DNA of 64,000 nt from Sarcomyxa edulis (lineage: Eukaryota; Basidiomycota; Agaricomycetes; Agaricales; Mycenaceae), in NCBI GenBank assembly GCA_009761415.1, contig QUOL01000001.1:2728001-2792000 (forward strand), given 5' to 3'. Both the position numbers and the translations under genes were made by a program. The notes beneath the pieces are model-generated. The model was not told the DNA's origin. It made no database searches and saw nothing but the letters and a program-made list of their open reading frames with translations. The first letter of the stretch is position 1, and each line of letters opens with the position of its first letter. Of the stretch, positions 10,204-20,167 are shown piece after piece.

Positions 10204-11097
10204 GTAGAATAAGCTTAAGAGAGATAGAGATGGAGGTGGAGGTCACTGCATATGCGCTTGTGATTTATACAGCATCCAAGGACGAACGAACGTGGCTCAT
10301 CGATTTTTTACCATCGATAATTTTGGCTCGCTCGACATGACGTAATCACACACCATTGCCGACGACGGATCAACGCGGCGCACCTCCTTCGCTCACCGTG
10401 AGGCCTTGAGCGTCTTCAACGTACTCGCGAGCGGGCTTCCATCGCGTCTCTCAAGTTTTGTATTCCCACACGGGCGAACTTCAACTTGCAATTGTCTCGC
10501 AAGGTTTCACTTTCGCTTCGGCATATGATCACGAGTAGCGATTACCGTCGAACCTATCCTTTACACGTAGCTATAGTCGGACGCCCTGGAATTGGAAGAC
10601 ATTGACACGAAACCAAACGAACCGAGCTATGTATGTACTACGAATTCGAAGGCCGTATCAATATCACCAAGTATTGTCTGGATTTCCAAAGCTCGGGAAG
10701 TTTGGAATGCACATGCATTCAATATATTCGTGGCAACAAATGTCAGGTCTCAAACCAAACCGTGGATCCACCCTAATAAATTAGAACCCCAGAACCAGAA
10801 GCAGCACCCACTCAATGGCTGGCGATGTACACGCCACACAAGAGAATCCACAAAAACATACATTTGGGTAAACTTATGGCTAATCGAAGGTATTCCAGAT
10901 GGGTGGAAGGACGGAAGGGAGGGAGGAAGAGGAGGAGTGACTGCTACAAAACTACAAAGTGAAAGATACTAGGACTAGGACGTGCATATACATATGTTAT
11001 GCGGTAGTGGGGTAGTGGAGGGGGGGATAACTAGGACCCGAGTACTTTAGACTAAATGAGTGTGTGTGTGATCGCGAGGGAAATGGTACGGAAGAGA

Positions 11098-11302
11098 GGT
11101 AGGTAGGTAGGTATGCAGATGAAACGTTAAGGATGATAGGTAGGTAGGCAGGCAGGTAATAGGTAAACAAGGTGGTGGAAGAAGAAGAGAATGAGATGTC
11201 AATGAGAATGAGAAAAAGTAATAATTGAAGCCCAAGGTCCATGGCCAGAAGTAAAAGTGAAAAAACACCGTGGATGAATGGACATGAATGAATGAATGAA
11301 TG
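11098..11302. repeat. Tetranucleotide microsatellites (GGTA/GGCA and GAAT)
   Basis: Short tandem repeats lie in the DCP2 3' flank: AGGT/GGTA units at about 11098-11113, related GGTA/GGCA units at about 11139-11160, and GAAT/ATGA units at about 11280-11302. They are non-coding and of simple slippage type. Confidence 0.7.
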
Positions 11303-11548
11303 TGTAGTGCCGAGTAAAATAGGACGGGTTAAGGCTAAGATATATATGTAGAGCCCGGAGCAACGACAGCGAGATATGAGACAAAAGGGTTACGGTTGCG
11401 GTTGCTGGTCGGTCGAAGAAATGGGAAACGAAAAAAATAATAAGGATTGCCAAGAAGGTGGAAAATCGTAATCGTGATACGGACGACGTGAAGTAGGGAC
11501 AGGGACAAGGAACTATGCAAGATATTGGACTGGACCGAGGGGGCAGGA

Positions 11549-14263
11549 TTATCTATATTGAATACCGTTGGTCATGGGAGGTTGAGGGTGAGGTTGATAC
11601 GCGTTGGGGAGGGCAGGGGCAGGACCTGGGGTTTGCCTAGCGCCGTTGAGGATCGACAACAAGTTCGCATTGCGGTTCAACGGCGGCGGCGGCGGCGCGT
11701 TGGGATGGACGACAGTGAATCCCGGTGTCATAGCGGGAGCCGATTGAGGTGGCGGTCCTAGAGGGGGCTGAGGTGGTGAGAACGGTAATTGAGGGTTGTT
11801 GACGGTGAACCCGTTCATTTGATGATGAGGCGGTTGTGAATGGGGTGGTGGTCCACGTAATGGAACGGTGTATGGAGGTGGTGTAGGATGATATGGCGGC
11901 CGGAATTGGCTTGTCATCTGGGGAGGGGGAGGTGGGCCACGATACATAGATCCGTTTTGTGCCGGCGCGCCATTATTCATCAACGCCAGTAATTGACCTT
12001 GATTCATGCTAACGCTCCCTGGAGGTGGCGGGTACATAGGACCGCGATGGAAGGCGTGACTAGTTCGTGGGCGGACTTGGAAGGCATCGTCCATCATCAA
12101 CGAACGATGAGGTGAGTAGAATGAAGACGAAGCAGATGGTGCCGGTGGGGGTGGTAGTGGAAGCCCGACGGGTGCAGCGGATGAATAGATCACACGCAGA
12201 TCGTTCGGATCTCGATGCATGGGCATGGCAGGAGGTGGTACAGAGGTGCTAGGCAGGCCAGAAACAAAAGGCCTAGGATTCGTACCATTCATAACGGAAG
12301 TTCCGTGAGCGTGTAGGAAAGGCGTCATTTTAGCAGACTCGTCCGCCACGCTCTCTAATAGTGCTAGTTGTGCCATGTGCCTTCCATTGGTTGGCATGAC
12401 CAGGGACTTTGACAGATAAGGCGAGATATCTGCAGTGCTTGAGGTACGTCGTGACCCCATGGTTTTCGTAGGATTAGAGGGCGAGGAAAGTGAGATCGTA
12501 GGAGATAGAGCTGCAGAATGAGGAGATGTTGGGAGGATTTGGGGACCAGCCGATCTACTAGGAACATGGTGGTTTAGATTAAGAGCAGTGGGAGGTTGAG
12601 AACGCGAGCTCGTTGGAGGGGGATTAGTGTTAACGGTGGTAGGTGAAGGGTCGGTGTTGAGAGGTAGAGGGATTGACGGCTCCACTGATCGATCCGAAAG
12701 CCGGGTGGGTGCAGAAGAAGACCAATCGTCTCGATCCATGGGTGCAGGATGTGATCCTGATGAAGAAGCGGTGATAGGAATAGGTGTACTAGATTCCTTT
12801 GCAGTACATTCGTTCGTCTTGATTGAGAGGGGTGTGATGTCCGGTTTCTCGGGACTAAGGGGGTTGGCAGACATGGTGAGAGAGGAAAGGAGACGAGTCA
12901 AGTGAGGATCGATGCCATCTGGAATCGTTTGGGTCGTATCGTTGTCAGCGACGCACGGGACGTGATTTGCGACAGACTCCGAGTATTGTGGGGAGGGCGT
13001 ATGTGGGTCGCCGTTATCGGCAGAAGAGGATTGCGAACTAGACTCTTGGGTAGCATCATGATATTTGACATACAAAGGTGGTGACGCGTTCACTGTCTTG
13101 GGAAGAACAGGTGCGTTGTGTGTCGGGGCTCCCTTTCTCGACTTGATTTTGCGTGGTTTTCGTTCTTGTATAAATGCCTTCAAGGCACTATGATAAGGGT
13201 AAGCACATATAGACAGATGGTGGTATATAAATGACGTGCCCGATGAATGGCGATATCAGGTAGAATTTGCCTGGTAGTGCTTTATTTCGTTTCCACGTAG
13301 GCAAGTCAGTGAGTCTGAACCATTCGATTTTCTGGATGTATCGTGTCAGAGGTTATATCGCGTTCGACTGGAGAAAAATCGTACACTAATCTCCTTGCGG
13401 GTCTTGGTTTTGAACGGATAGTCCTCCGGGACATTGGGAACGATGTATAATGATATCTTCTGCTCCCTGATGGACATCTCAATCACGTCCTGCGCCTCCA
13501 CTTGACCCGCCAGGTTGTATCCAGTCTCCTCTAGCACCTGATGACATTCGATTGGTCACGAAGCCTGATCGCAAAAACAATAGAAAATTGACGACAGACC
13601 TCTCGGATAGCACAGCTAGTTGCTGGTTCATCCTCGTTGATTTTGCCTTTAGGAAAGCCCCACCCTGACGATGATTTCCATCCCTTGACAAGTACACACT
13701 GGAGCAGCCCAATGAGCCAAAGACGTCGAGTCGTGACAGAAAGGGCATACCTTCTCCCATGTGTCATTTAGCATGATCGCACCGCAGACAGGAACTCGTG
13801 TCTTGTACTGCATGAATGTGTTAAAGGCCTGCTCGTGATCGTGGCTCCATTGCCGGAGCAGTGGGCATGCGTGGAACAGCATGGCAGAAAATTTCTTGAG
13901 AGGTAGGGAGGGGAATTGGGGATTTACTTCGCGGATAAAGTCTTCGTAGAACCAATGACTGAGGTCGGTGGGATAAGGATACTGATTGAGGTGGTTGGGA
14001 TGGATGGATTGCTTACGCTTGTTCTACTTGGAAACATATCCGCTCTAAAGAAGCAAGTTCTTCCTCTGGGAGGTTAAGTATGAAACGACTACCGCCCGAA
14101 TGAGAAAAAAAAGCGTTTGTAAAGGTAGAAAGTGGATATTGACGAACCTGGATAGATCATCGAGGACCTCCTCGTGAGTTTCGTATTTATATGAAGATGA
14201 GTCTTTTGGGCTGCTAGGGGCGGCATTTGATGTTTCTGGAGACGATGAAGAAGAAGACGGCAT
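11549..14263 (-). CDS. DCP2: DCP2, mRNA decapping enzyme (Nudix hydrolase)
   Basis: Catalytic subunit that removes the m7G cap from mRNA with Dcp1 in P-bodies. The ATG is at 14261-14263 (MPSSSSSSPETSN). The N-terminal regulatory domain reads DDLSSRFILNLPEEELASLE, ICFQVEQAHWFYEDFIRE and FPSLPLKKFS. The Nudix domain follows, with VPVCGAIMLND and the complete Nudix box GKINEDEPATSCAIREVLEETGY, in which all GX5EX7REUXEEXGU residues are present (split over an intron). Next are the box B region EWFRLTDLPTWKRNKALPGKFYLISPFIG and a short basic stretch. A C-terminal tail of about 530 residues is disordered and Pro/Ser-rich, with PPPPP runs like the Edc3/Pat1/Xrn1-binding tails of other fungi. There are about eight exons. 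The intron at 13188-13239 appears to use a GC donor. It is head-to-head with the TPR-MYND gene, 176 bp apart. Confidence 0.93.
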
Positions 14264-14439
14264 AGCGGAAAGGAGAGATTTGATGAGAAGATATGAGGAG
14301 AGCCACAGTGAATAAATGTAGATTTATGAGAACAGACAAAGCGGAAGAACGGAGAGGATGGGTCTTGGTGCCATTAGACTCTGAGCCACCCCGGCCATAA
14401 AAAGACCTCCACGTGCTCTCCCCTCTCCCAATCCCCCTC
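14264..14439. promoter_or_regulatory. Bidirectional promoter, DCP2 / TPR-MYND gene
   Basis: A 176-bp space separates two divergent ATGs. Both 5' UTRs and both core promoters must fit here. No clear TATA box is seen. Confidence 0.6.
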
Positions 14440-15212
14440 ATGGAATCTCACATCCACATCAACAAATCTCCAGACCATACCACCGCTGTTCTCGAGGGCT
14501 CTAATCTCAACAATCAGGCTCTCGAGGCAGAGCGTAACGGAGACCTTATTGCTGCAGAACAACTTCATCTACGCGCCTTGGAGCTCAAGGAACGCCATCT
14601 AGGCCCGGATGCTGTTTCGACAGCGCTCACCAAGAACGCCCTCGGCGAGCTCTATATAAAGCTAGGGAAACTCGACGAGGCAGAGGGTCACCTAAAAAAA
14701 GCCGTCGAGGTGCGGTCCACCGCTGGACCTGCCTTTGACGCTGCAGTGTCTCGTGAGAACTTGGCTCAGCTCTATGAAATGAGAGGGAGATTGAAGGAGG
14801 CCCGCGATACTCGTCTGCTTGGGTCTCCTGATAAAATGGCTTGCGGCTATTATCATGTAAGTACCCGCGTTGTGTCTTACATCCCCCAGCCGAACATGAG
14901 GCCCGTTGAGGACTGTCGGTTCTATACATGAGTGCAGCGACTTCGTTCGTCTGACCCCCATTATTATAGTGTCCTGGGCAGATGTTCAGACTCGATCAAT
15001 TGTCTCAGTGTGGCAAATGCAAAGTGAGTACATGATCGTGCTGATCCTCGGTCGTCTCTAACGTTATCCTGTCAGGCTGCGTACTACTGCTCCGCGTCTT
15101 GCCAGGTAATCTGAACTTGCCACAGTCACCGTCGATAGACTGACAACTGATCATCCCAAAGGCCCAGGATTGGAAGGCGCGTCACAAGAAATATTGCAAA
15201 GCAATACTATAA
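14440..15212 (+). CDS. Tetratricopeptide-repeat protein with C-terminal MYND zinc finger
   Basis: A small protein of about 185 aa. The ATG at 14440 gives MESHIHINKSPDHTTAVLEG. TPR helices follow: NNQALEAERNGDLIAAEQLH, ALTKNALGELYIKLGKLDEA and SRENLAQLYEMRGRLKEARD (roughly residues 20-125). Three introns then bring in the MYND finger: CPGQMFRLDQLSQCGKCK, AAYYCSASCQ and AQDWKARHKKYCKAIL, with the Cys/His pattern CX2C...CX3C...HX3C, and the stop TAA at 15210-15212. MYND fingers mediate protein contacts and TPRs dock peptides, so a scaffold role is likely but unproven. It ends 101 bp from the convergent stop of the GRAM gene, so the 3' UTRs probably overlap. Confidence 0.82.
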
Positions 15213-15313
15213 GCGCTCCGAGAGCAGAACTGTTCGTGTATTCATGGTATGCGGCGTAGTCGTGTGTATAATATAGCAAAGAAAGTCCCTCAGAATACAA
15301 TACAATAAAAGAT

Positions 15314-17651
15314 TCAAGCTTTCATCCACCTCCTCCCGTCCACCCCAATAAGCCTAGCAAACAACTCGTCTCGTCCGCCGACCCACATGAATTTTTCCTC
15401 CATCTCTACTCCTCCGGCATCGGCATCGGCCCACCGTAGGGAAAGACCTTTGAGCATACCCGATTTCTTGACTCCGCGAAGGTCGTTCAACGGTATGACG
15501 ACCTTTGCGTTCAAAGACATTAGTGGCGTGAAGAAGAATGTGGTCAGCGTTGTCGTGATCAATCCTGGTCCTGTGGTATGTTGCGCTGGGAATGCTAGAA
15601 GACGTCATAAGTCACGGTACGGTTGGTCAGAAGAACGGACGGGTAACTCACTATGCGTTTCAACATGTACCGCAGGCTCCCCGACGGCCAATGCAGGGGG
15701 CGGTACAAGAGGGTTGTTCGGAGGCCAAGATCGCGTATTTTGCGCCAGTGGCCACTATTGATAAGAAATGGATGAGAAAAAACATAGCCCAATATTCGAG
15801 ATGAAACTAGGGTAATGTAAACACACTTGTCCATTGATCAACCGTTTCCCATCATCAGCCCAAGCTGCTCCAAGCGCAGCCCTGTCACCCCATTTCTTCC
15901 AATCCACACTCTTATCCTTTTCCTTCTTGACCTTGCTAGTCGAGCTCCCGCTCCCGCTAGCCTCCGCTGAACCACATTCTTCCGTCTGTGGTTTAGTGTT
16001 CTTCTTACGGTTGTTTTTCCTCGGGCGGCGGGTGGGTTTGACAGGGAGTCCTGCGGCTACGCGTTGGGAGATGAGTTCCATGGCGTAGTCAGCGTCTGTG
16101 GGGACGTCGCTAAATGCGGGTGGAAGTCTGAGATTTAAGTATGCGTGAGTACTAGTAAACGAGAAGACGGATGGAAGGAGATGAGATATAATCACCGTGC
16201 ACGATCTGCGGGTGGGAGAGCCGCGATGATGGGTGTGATGTGCCAGAAGAATAGGCCTCCGATGAAGTAGATTAGTTTGGCGAGATATCTGGCCGGTAGT
16301 AGGAGTGTCACTAAGAATAAGAAGAATATAGCCTACCTGGACGTCAATATTGGATAGATACTCGATTCGATAGAGGGACTTACCCCGCCATAGATACGCG
16401 ATGCAGAGGGATTGCGCCAGATGAAGATACTGTAGTATGTGATTTAGCCCTGCATGCTTATTTGGCCGCGATACTGAAGACTCACTTCTTGATCCGTTCG
16501 TGAAGGTCGGCAATCTCACTCATGATTTGGAGAACCATACGCTTGATGTCCCGTTCCTCCTTCGTATCAGTAGTATCATCAAGCACGGTGATAGCTTCCT
16601 GCCCTTCAACCGGTGTTTCTTCGTCATTCTCCACAATCGCATCCCCTTGCTTTGGCTGTGGCATAGTTTCCTTGACCTTTTGTTTAGCTTTGGTTTTCTT
16701 TGTCTTGTTCAAGACTTTGAACAACCTCCACATCTCTTTGACTCCGGATGAAGATGCAGATAGACGGGCAGAGACCTCTTCCCCGAATTCATCTGCTCGC
16801 ATGACCTCTCGTCGACGATCTCGAAGTTGAGCCAGTGTCGGGTAAGGCCAGAGTTTTCTTCGAGCGAGCAAGTAGAATATTCGGAGGAAGAGAGATGGAA
16901 GAAGGAGATTATAGTACCACAATATCCAGAATGTCTATGTAAGCCACAGCAAGTCATTGAAGGGACGACGAGACAAGTGACATACCAACTCACCACACAG
17001 TATGCGAAGCTCTTCTTCCTGTCGTGCCATGTCGCTAGTTTGGCTAGGTTGGCAAAGAATGGCACGTATGTGGGCTGTATGGATAGATAGAGTCTTTGAG
17101 TGGCCAGCCGGATCCGTCCGATAGTGAACGAGGGAGACGGGAGGGGCGCTGGTGGGAGATAGGGTGTTATATATTTCTGTAAAGGATGATCAGAAGGGTC
17201 TGCTACTCCGAGAGCTTGTGAAGTACTACGCACAAATGCAATTTGCTCGGAGATACATGAATATGTGGGGTTTGATTTCTCGGACGGCAGGGGGTCAAGA
17301 GATCCGTCGGCGGGAATCCAGTCGCCTTCTTCTTGAGTCTCTCCATCATCAGAGTGGTGTACATTGCCTTTGGGAGGCAATGTTTCCTCGGGTAGTCTAA
17401 CCTCCGTAACGTACTTGTGCATTATGTCGGAAGTCAGCCTGAGGACGTCGTATACATAAGGTGGGGTTACTCACCGCTGAGAAGAGATTTATGAAGCGTT
17501 CAATTTCCTCACTGTCGTATAGGTCCCGTAATTGTTGCTCTGTCAGTTCGTTTTCTTCTGCAAGAGTGACAGATTCTGCTTCGTCCGACAGAGTACCGTC
17601 GAGAGCCTCCGGACCTCTGAGAGCATTTCCAGGGGGATTCAGGTCAGACAT
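15314..17651 (-). CDS. GRAMD4-like membrane protein with C-terminal GRAM/PH-like domain
   Basis: About 560 aa in about ten exons. The ATG is at 17649-17651 (MSDLNPPGNALRGPE) and an acidic N-terminus follows (LTEQQLRDLYDSEEIERFIN). A helical region contains FTIGRIRLATQRLYLSIQPT, then a hydrophobic segment WILWYYNLLLPSLFLRIFYL. After a Lys-rich coiled-coil linker come two more hydrophobic segments, IYGGVLFFLFLVTLLLPARY and LIYFIGGLFFWHITPIIAAL. The C-terminus, with a gap of basic low complexity, reads LITTTLTTFFFTPLMSLNAK, VVIPLNDLRGVKKSG and EEKFMWVGGRDELFARLIG, a GRAM/PH-like fold with stop TGA at 15314-15316. The order coiled coil, membrane hairpins, GRAM matches GRAMD4. A role in ER or lipid contact is inferred only. 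It is head-to-head with the gene at 17814. Confidence 0.62.
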
Positions 17652-17813
17652 TGTTGAGTTGAAAGACGTTGTAGACTGTGAAACATGAGAGAAGTCAAAC
17701 TAGGAGGAGGAGGACAGTCGGGTAGAATGAGTGTTGATCGAGGGGCGCGTCATAGTCGAGGCATTTCATTTTAGTTGCACTGCCACCCGGTTGCATCTCC
17801 AGTGTCTGCATCG
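17652..17813. promoter_or_regulatory. Bidirectional promoter, GRAM gene / gene at 17814
   Basis: A 162-bp divergent spacer between two ATGs, with a short GGA run near 17702-17712. No other motif is seen. Confidence 0.5.
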
Positions 17814-20005
17814 ATGGCTCCGTCAAACACCCATCGAGCAATCAAAAAACTACTCAAGGATCCCTTTGGTCCTTACCCAGACTTCCATATCCTCGACAAA
17901 TCCTCGGACGCTCCCCCGAGGGATGCAGATTTCCGATGCCTAACCTCATTCCAGATGTTATGCAACAACGAGCCTGTAGGGTATGTATCTACCGCCATCA
18001 ATACTTTGATTACCTTTTCTGAATTGTCCCTATACAGACTCGACGATACAGAGTTCCTAGCCCCAGCTCCCTCCACCCATCCAACCGTACTTCATCCTGT
18101 GAAGTTCTTTGGAAAACTGGAGATCGATAACCTACTATGGCTATCTCCCATTGGTCGCAAATGGTTAGGAGAGGACCTGCGAAAACGAGGACTGGAAAAA
18201 CTATTGCAACAAAAACCTCTTTCGTTGGAGACTGTATATTCGAGCGGTTTGAAGATCACTGTATGGATACAGGGAGAAAAGAATATGACTGCATCGTTTC
18301 TGACTTGTATGCACATCACTTTTATCTAGCCATGTTTTAACTAATGCACTCCAATCTTCTCTTCAGCCAACGTGTTGCCCTACGGCCTACTACTCGAGTC
18401 TAAATGCGAGACCATCACGTCGAGGAACAAGTATATCTCTCATAAATCATATCATAGATGCACAAACTCAACAAACCATTCACCAGCACAAAAGGCCGAA
18501 AATACCAAATAACATCCATGCAAGCCAAAACCCTCTCACAATCCCTAAACTTCCTCTCCAGATATCAACTCCTCGCACTCATGAACGACCTGATCCAAAA
18601 AGACCCAGAAAACACGCCAGTGGAAGACCGGAATATCTTGTATTTCGTCATCCACTATATAACCCACTATGTCACCTCTCCAGACCAGCCACATCGTTTT
18701 CGGCGGCACATCTACGACCATGAAGTCGATGAGGATGTCGATGTTGATGGATACACCAAAAAGGCTCGACATCCGAGGCATGTTCCTCGTGCTGAGATAG
18801 TGGGGATCTTCGGGGCTCAGGCGGAGTGGATCCTTGCGGAACAGCTACTAAGGCAGAGTAGCAAGAGGATTGTGGATATCAACACATGGTATTTGTTTTG
18901 TCTTGAACTGAAAGCTGCCAGGGTATCTGCGAGGAAAGATAGGAATAAGAAGGTTCCTTGGAGTAGGCCGGTTCAGCGATGGGGGCTGCCGGATGGAGTG
19001 GACAGTGATGCTGACGATGATAGTCCAGATATCGATTTATCTGTGTTCGGTGAGCCTCCAGGAGGATGGGCGAAGAGATTGAAGAACGCTAGGAAGGGAA
19101 CGTTGGCGAACAAGGAGAAAGCCAAAGTGAGTTATCCTCTACGACTCGTACCTTCCTTTGTTAAATATTTGTCGCCTCTCCGAAGAACAAGAAAGCACCG
19201 GTATGTAAACCCCCCATCATATACTATCGACCAATGCTCACTCAAACCCTAGCCATCTCGAATTCTATCACCGTCGCTTTCCGACCCAGGAACCATACCA
19301 CAAGGCAGAACCACCTACGACTCTGATTTCTCGGAAGCATCCTCATCACCCGCCTCTGACTCCGACTCCGACTCTCCTCCAAATCCCATCCCAGTCGATC
19401 CTGAAATATTCTCATCAATACCTCCAGCATTATCGAAGGTCCCAAGTATCGGTAACAATCTCATATGGCACTGTCCCGTCCGAGATTGTTCATACACCAT
19501 TGATTTCGTGCACCTCACGGAAGAATGCGTTCATTGCTTAGATGCCGATCAGGTTGGGTTTCTCAGAGGGAGGACTTGGGCGACGGTCAGAGATCCTGGG
19601 GTGCAGCGTGCGTTTGCGCAGATGGTGTCGCATCATTATGATGAGCATATAACTTATAGTGGGATTAGGATTCGGGAGTTATCGACGACGAAGGTACGCG
19701 TTCCTCGCTTCGCTTCTTGTCTGAACCCTCATTCTTGAATCATGATACCTTTTTTTTTCTTCCAGGTAACTCTGGAATGGATACATCCAAAGAGACATCG
19801 TCCATGGCCACCTCCTAACGAACGAGAGGATGACGATCTGGAAAATAAAGCTATTACTCCTCCACCCATAATCAAGGAGGAAGAACAGGTTATACACGTA
19901 AGGCGCCCGAGTAGGTTCGCCGCGCCTCGCAATACCCCTAGCGCTAGTAGTAGCACGAGTACCCGAAGTCTGAGATCACGGACAAGGCTACAGTCGACGT
20001 CATAG
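17814..20005 (+). CDS. Uncharacterised fungal protein with an apparent frame break
   Basis: I do not recognise a named family. The ATG at 17814 gives MAPSNTHRAIKKLLKDPFGP. Spliced blocks include KFFGKLEIDNLLWLSPIGRK, SGLKITVWIQGEKNMTASF, TSNVLPYGLLLESKCETITS and RNKYISHKSYHR. From 18458 they continue in another frame as MHKLNKPFTSTKGRKYQITS, then LSRYQLLALMNDLIQKDPEN, RNILYFVIHYITHYVTSPDQ and acidic linkers. The C-terminal region has WHCPVRDCSYTIDF, a possible Cys-based zinc motif, and a basic tail (RSLRSRTRLQSTS, stop TAG 20003-20005). No GT...AG intron between 18367 and 18458 links the two frames without a 1-nt shift (see findings). The protein would be about 590 aa, soluble, without membrane segments. 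Context, divergent from the GRAM gene, says little about function. It may be a pseudogene, a sequence error or an unusual splice. Confidence 0.6.
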
Positions 20006-20167
20006 TATCAGTGGTGGCGACACTAAGTAGATCTTTCAATGAGAAACTAGGATGATGTTCGATGGAAACCATTGATCTAGCAGAAATCCCGCTAGTATGA
20101 TATTGTGGGTTAAAGATACAAATAACAAATCAAGTCCAATAACAAAAGAACCCATCCTCGTTCTCGT

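Larger units (their letters stand above)
10093..11548. other. Long intergenic region, PRPP synthetase promoter and DCP2 3' flank
   Basis: A 1.45-kb gap without a supportable gene. Open frames here are short, rich in Ser/Pro/Leu/Tyr and lack any recognisable domain. Contents seen: a G-run tract at 10177-10203 and tetranucleotide repeats near 11098-11160 and 11280-11302. The left half is promoter for the minus-strand PRPP synthetase. The right half is probably the DCP2 3' UTR. Confidence 0.6.

Noticed and set aside
18431..18457. A 27-nt GT...AG intron in the unknown gene
   Set aside because: It is too short for the local splicing style, and since its length is a multiple of three it would not reconcile the two frames.
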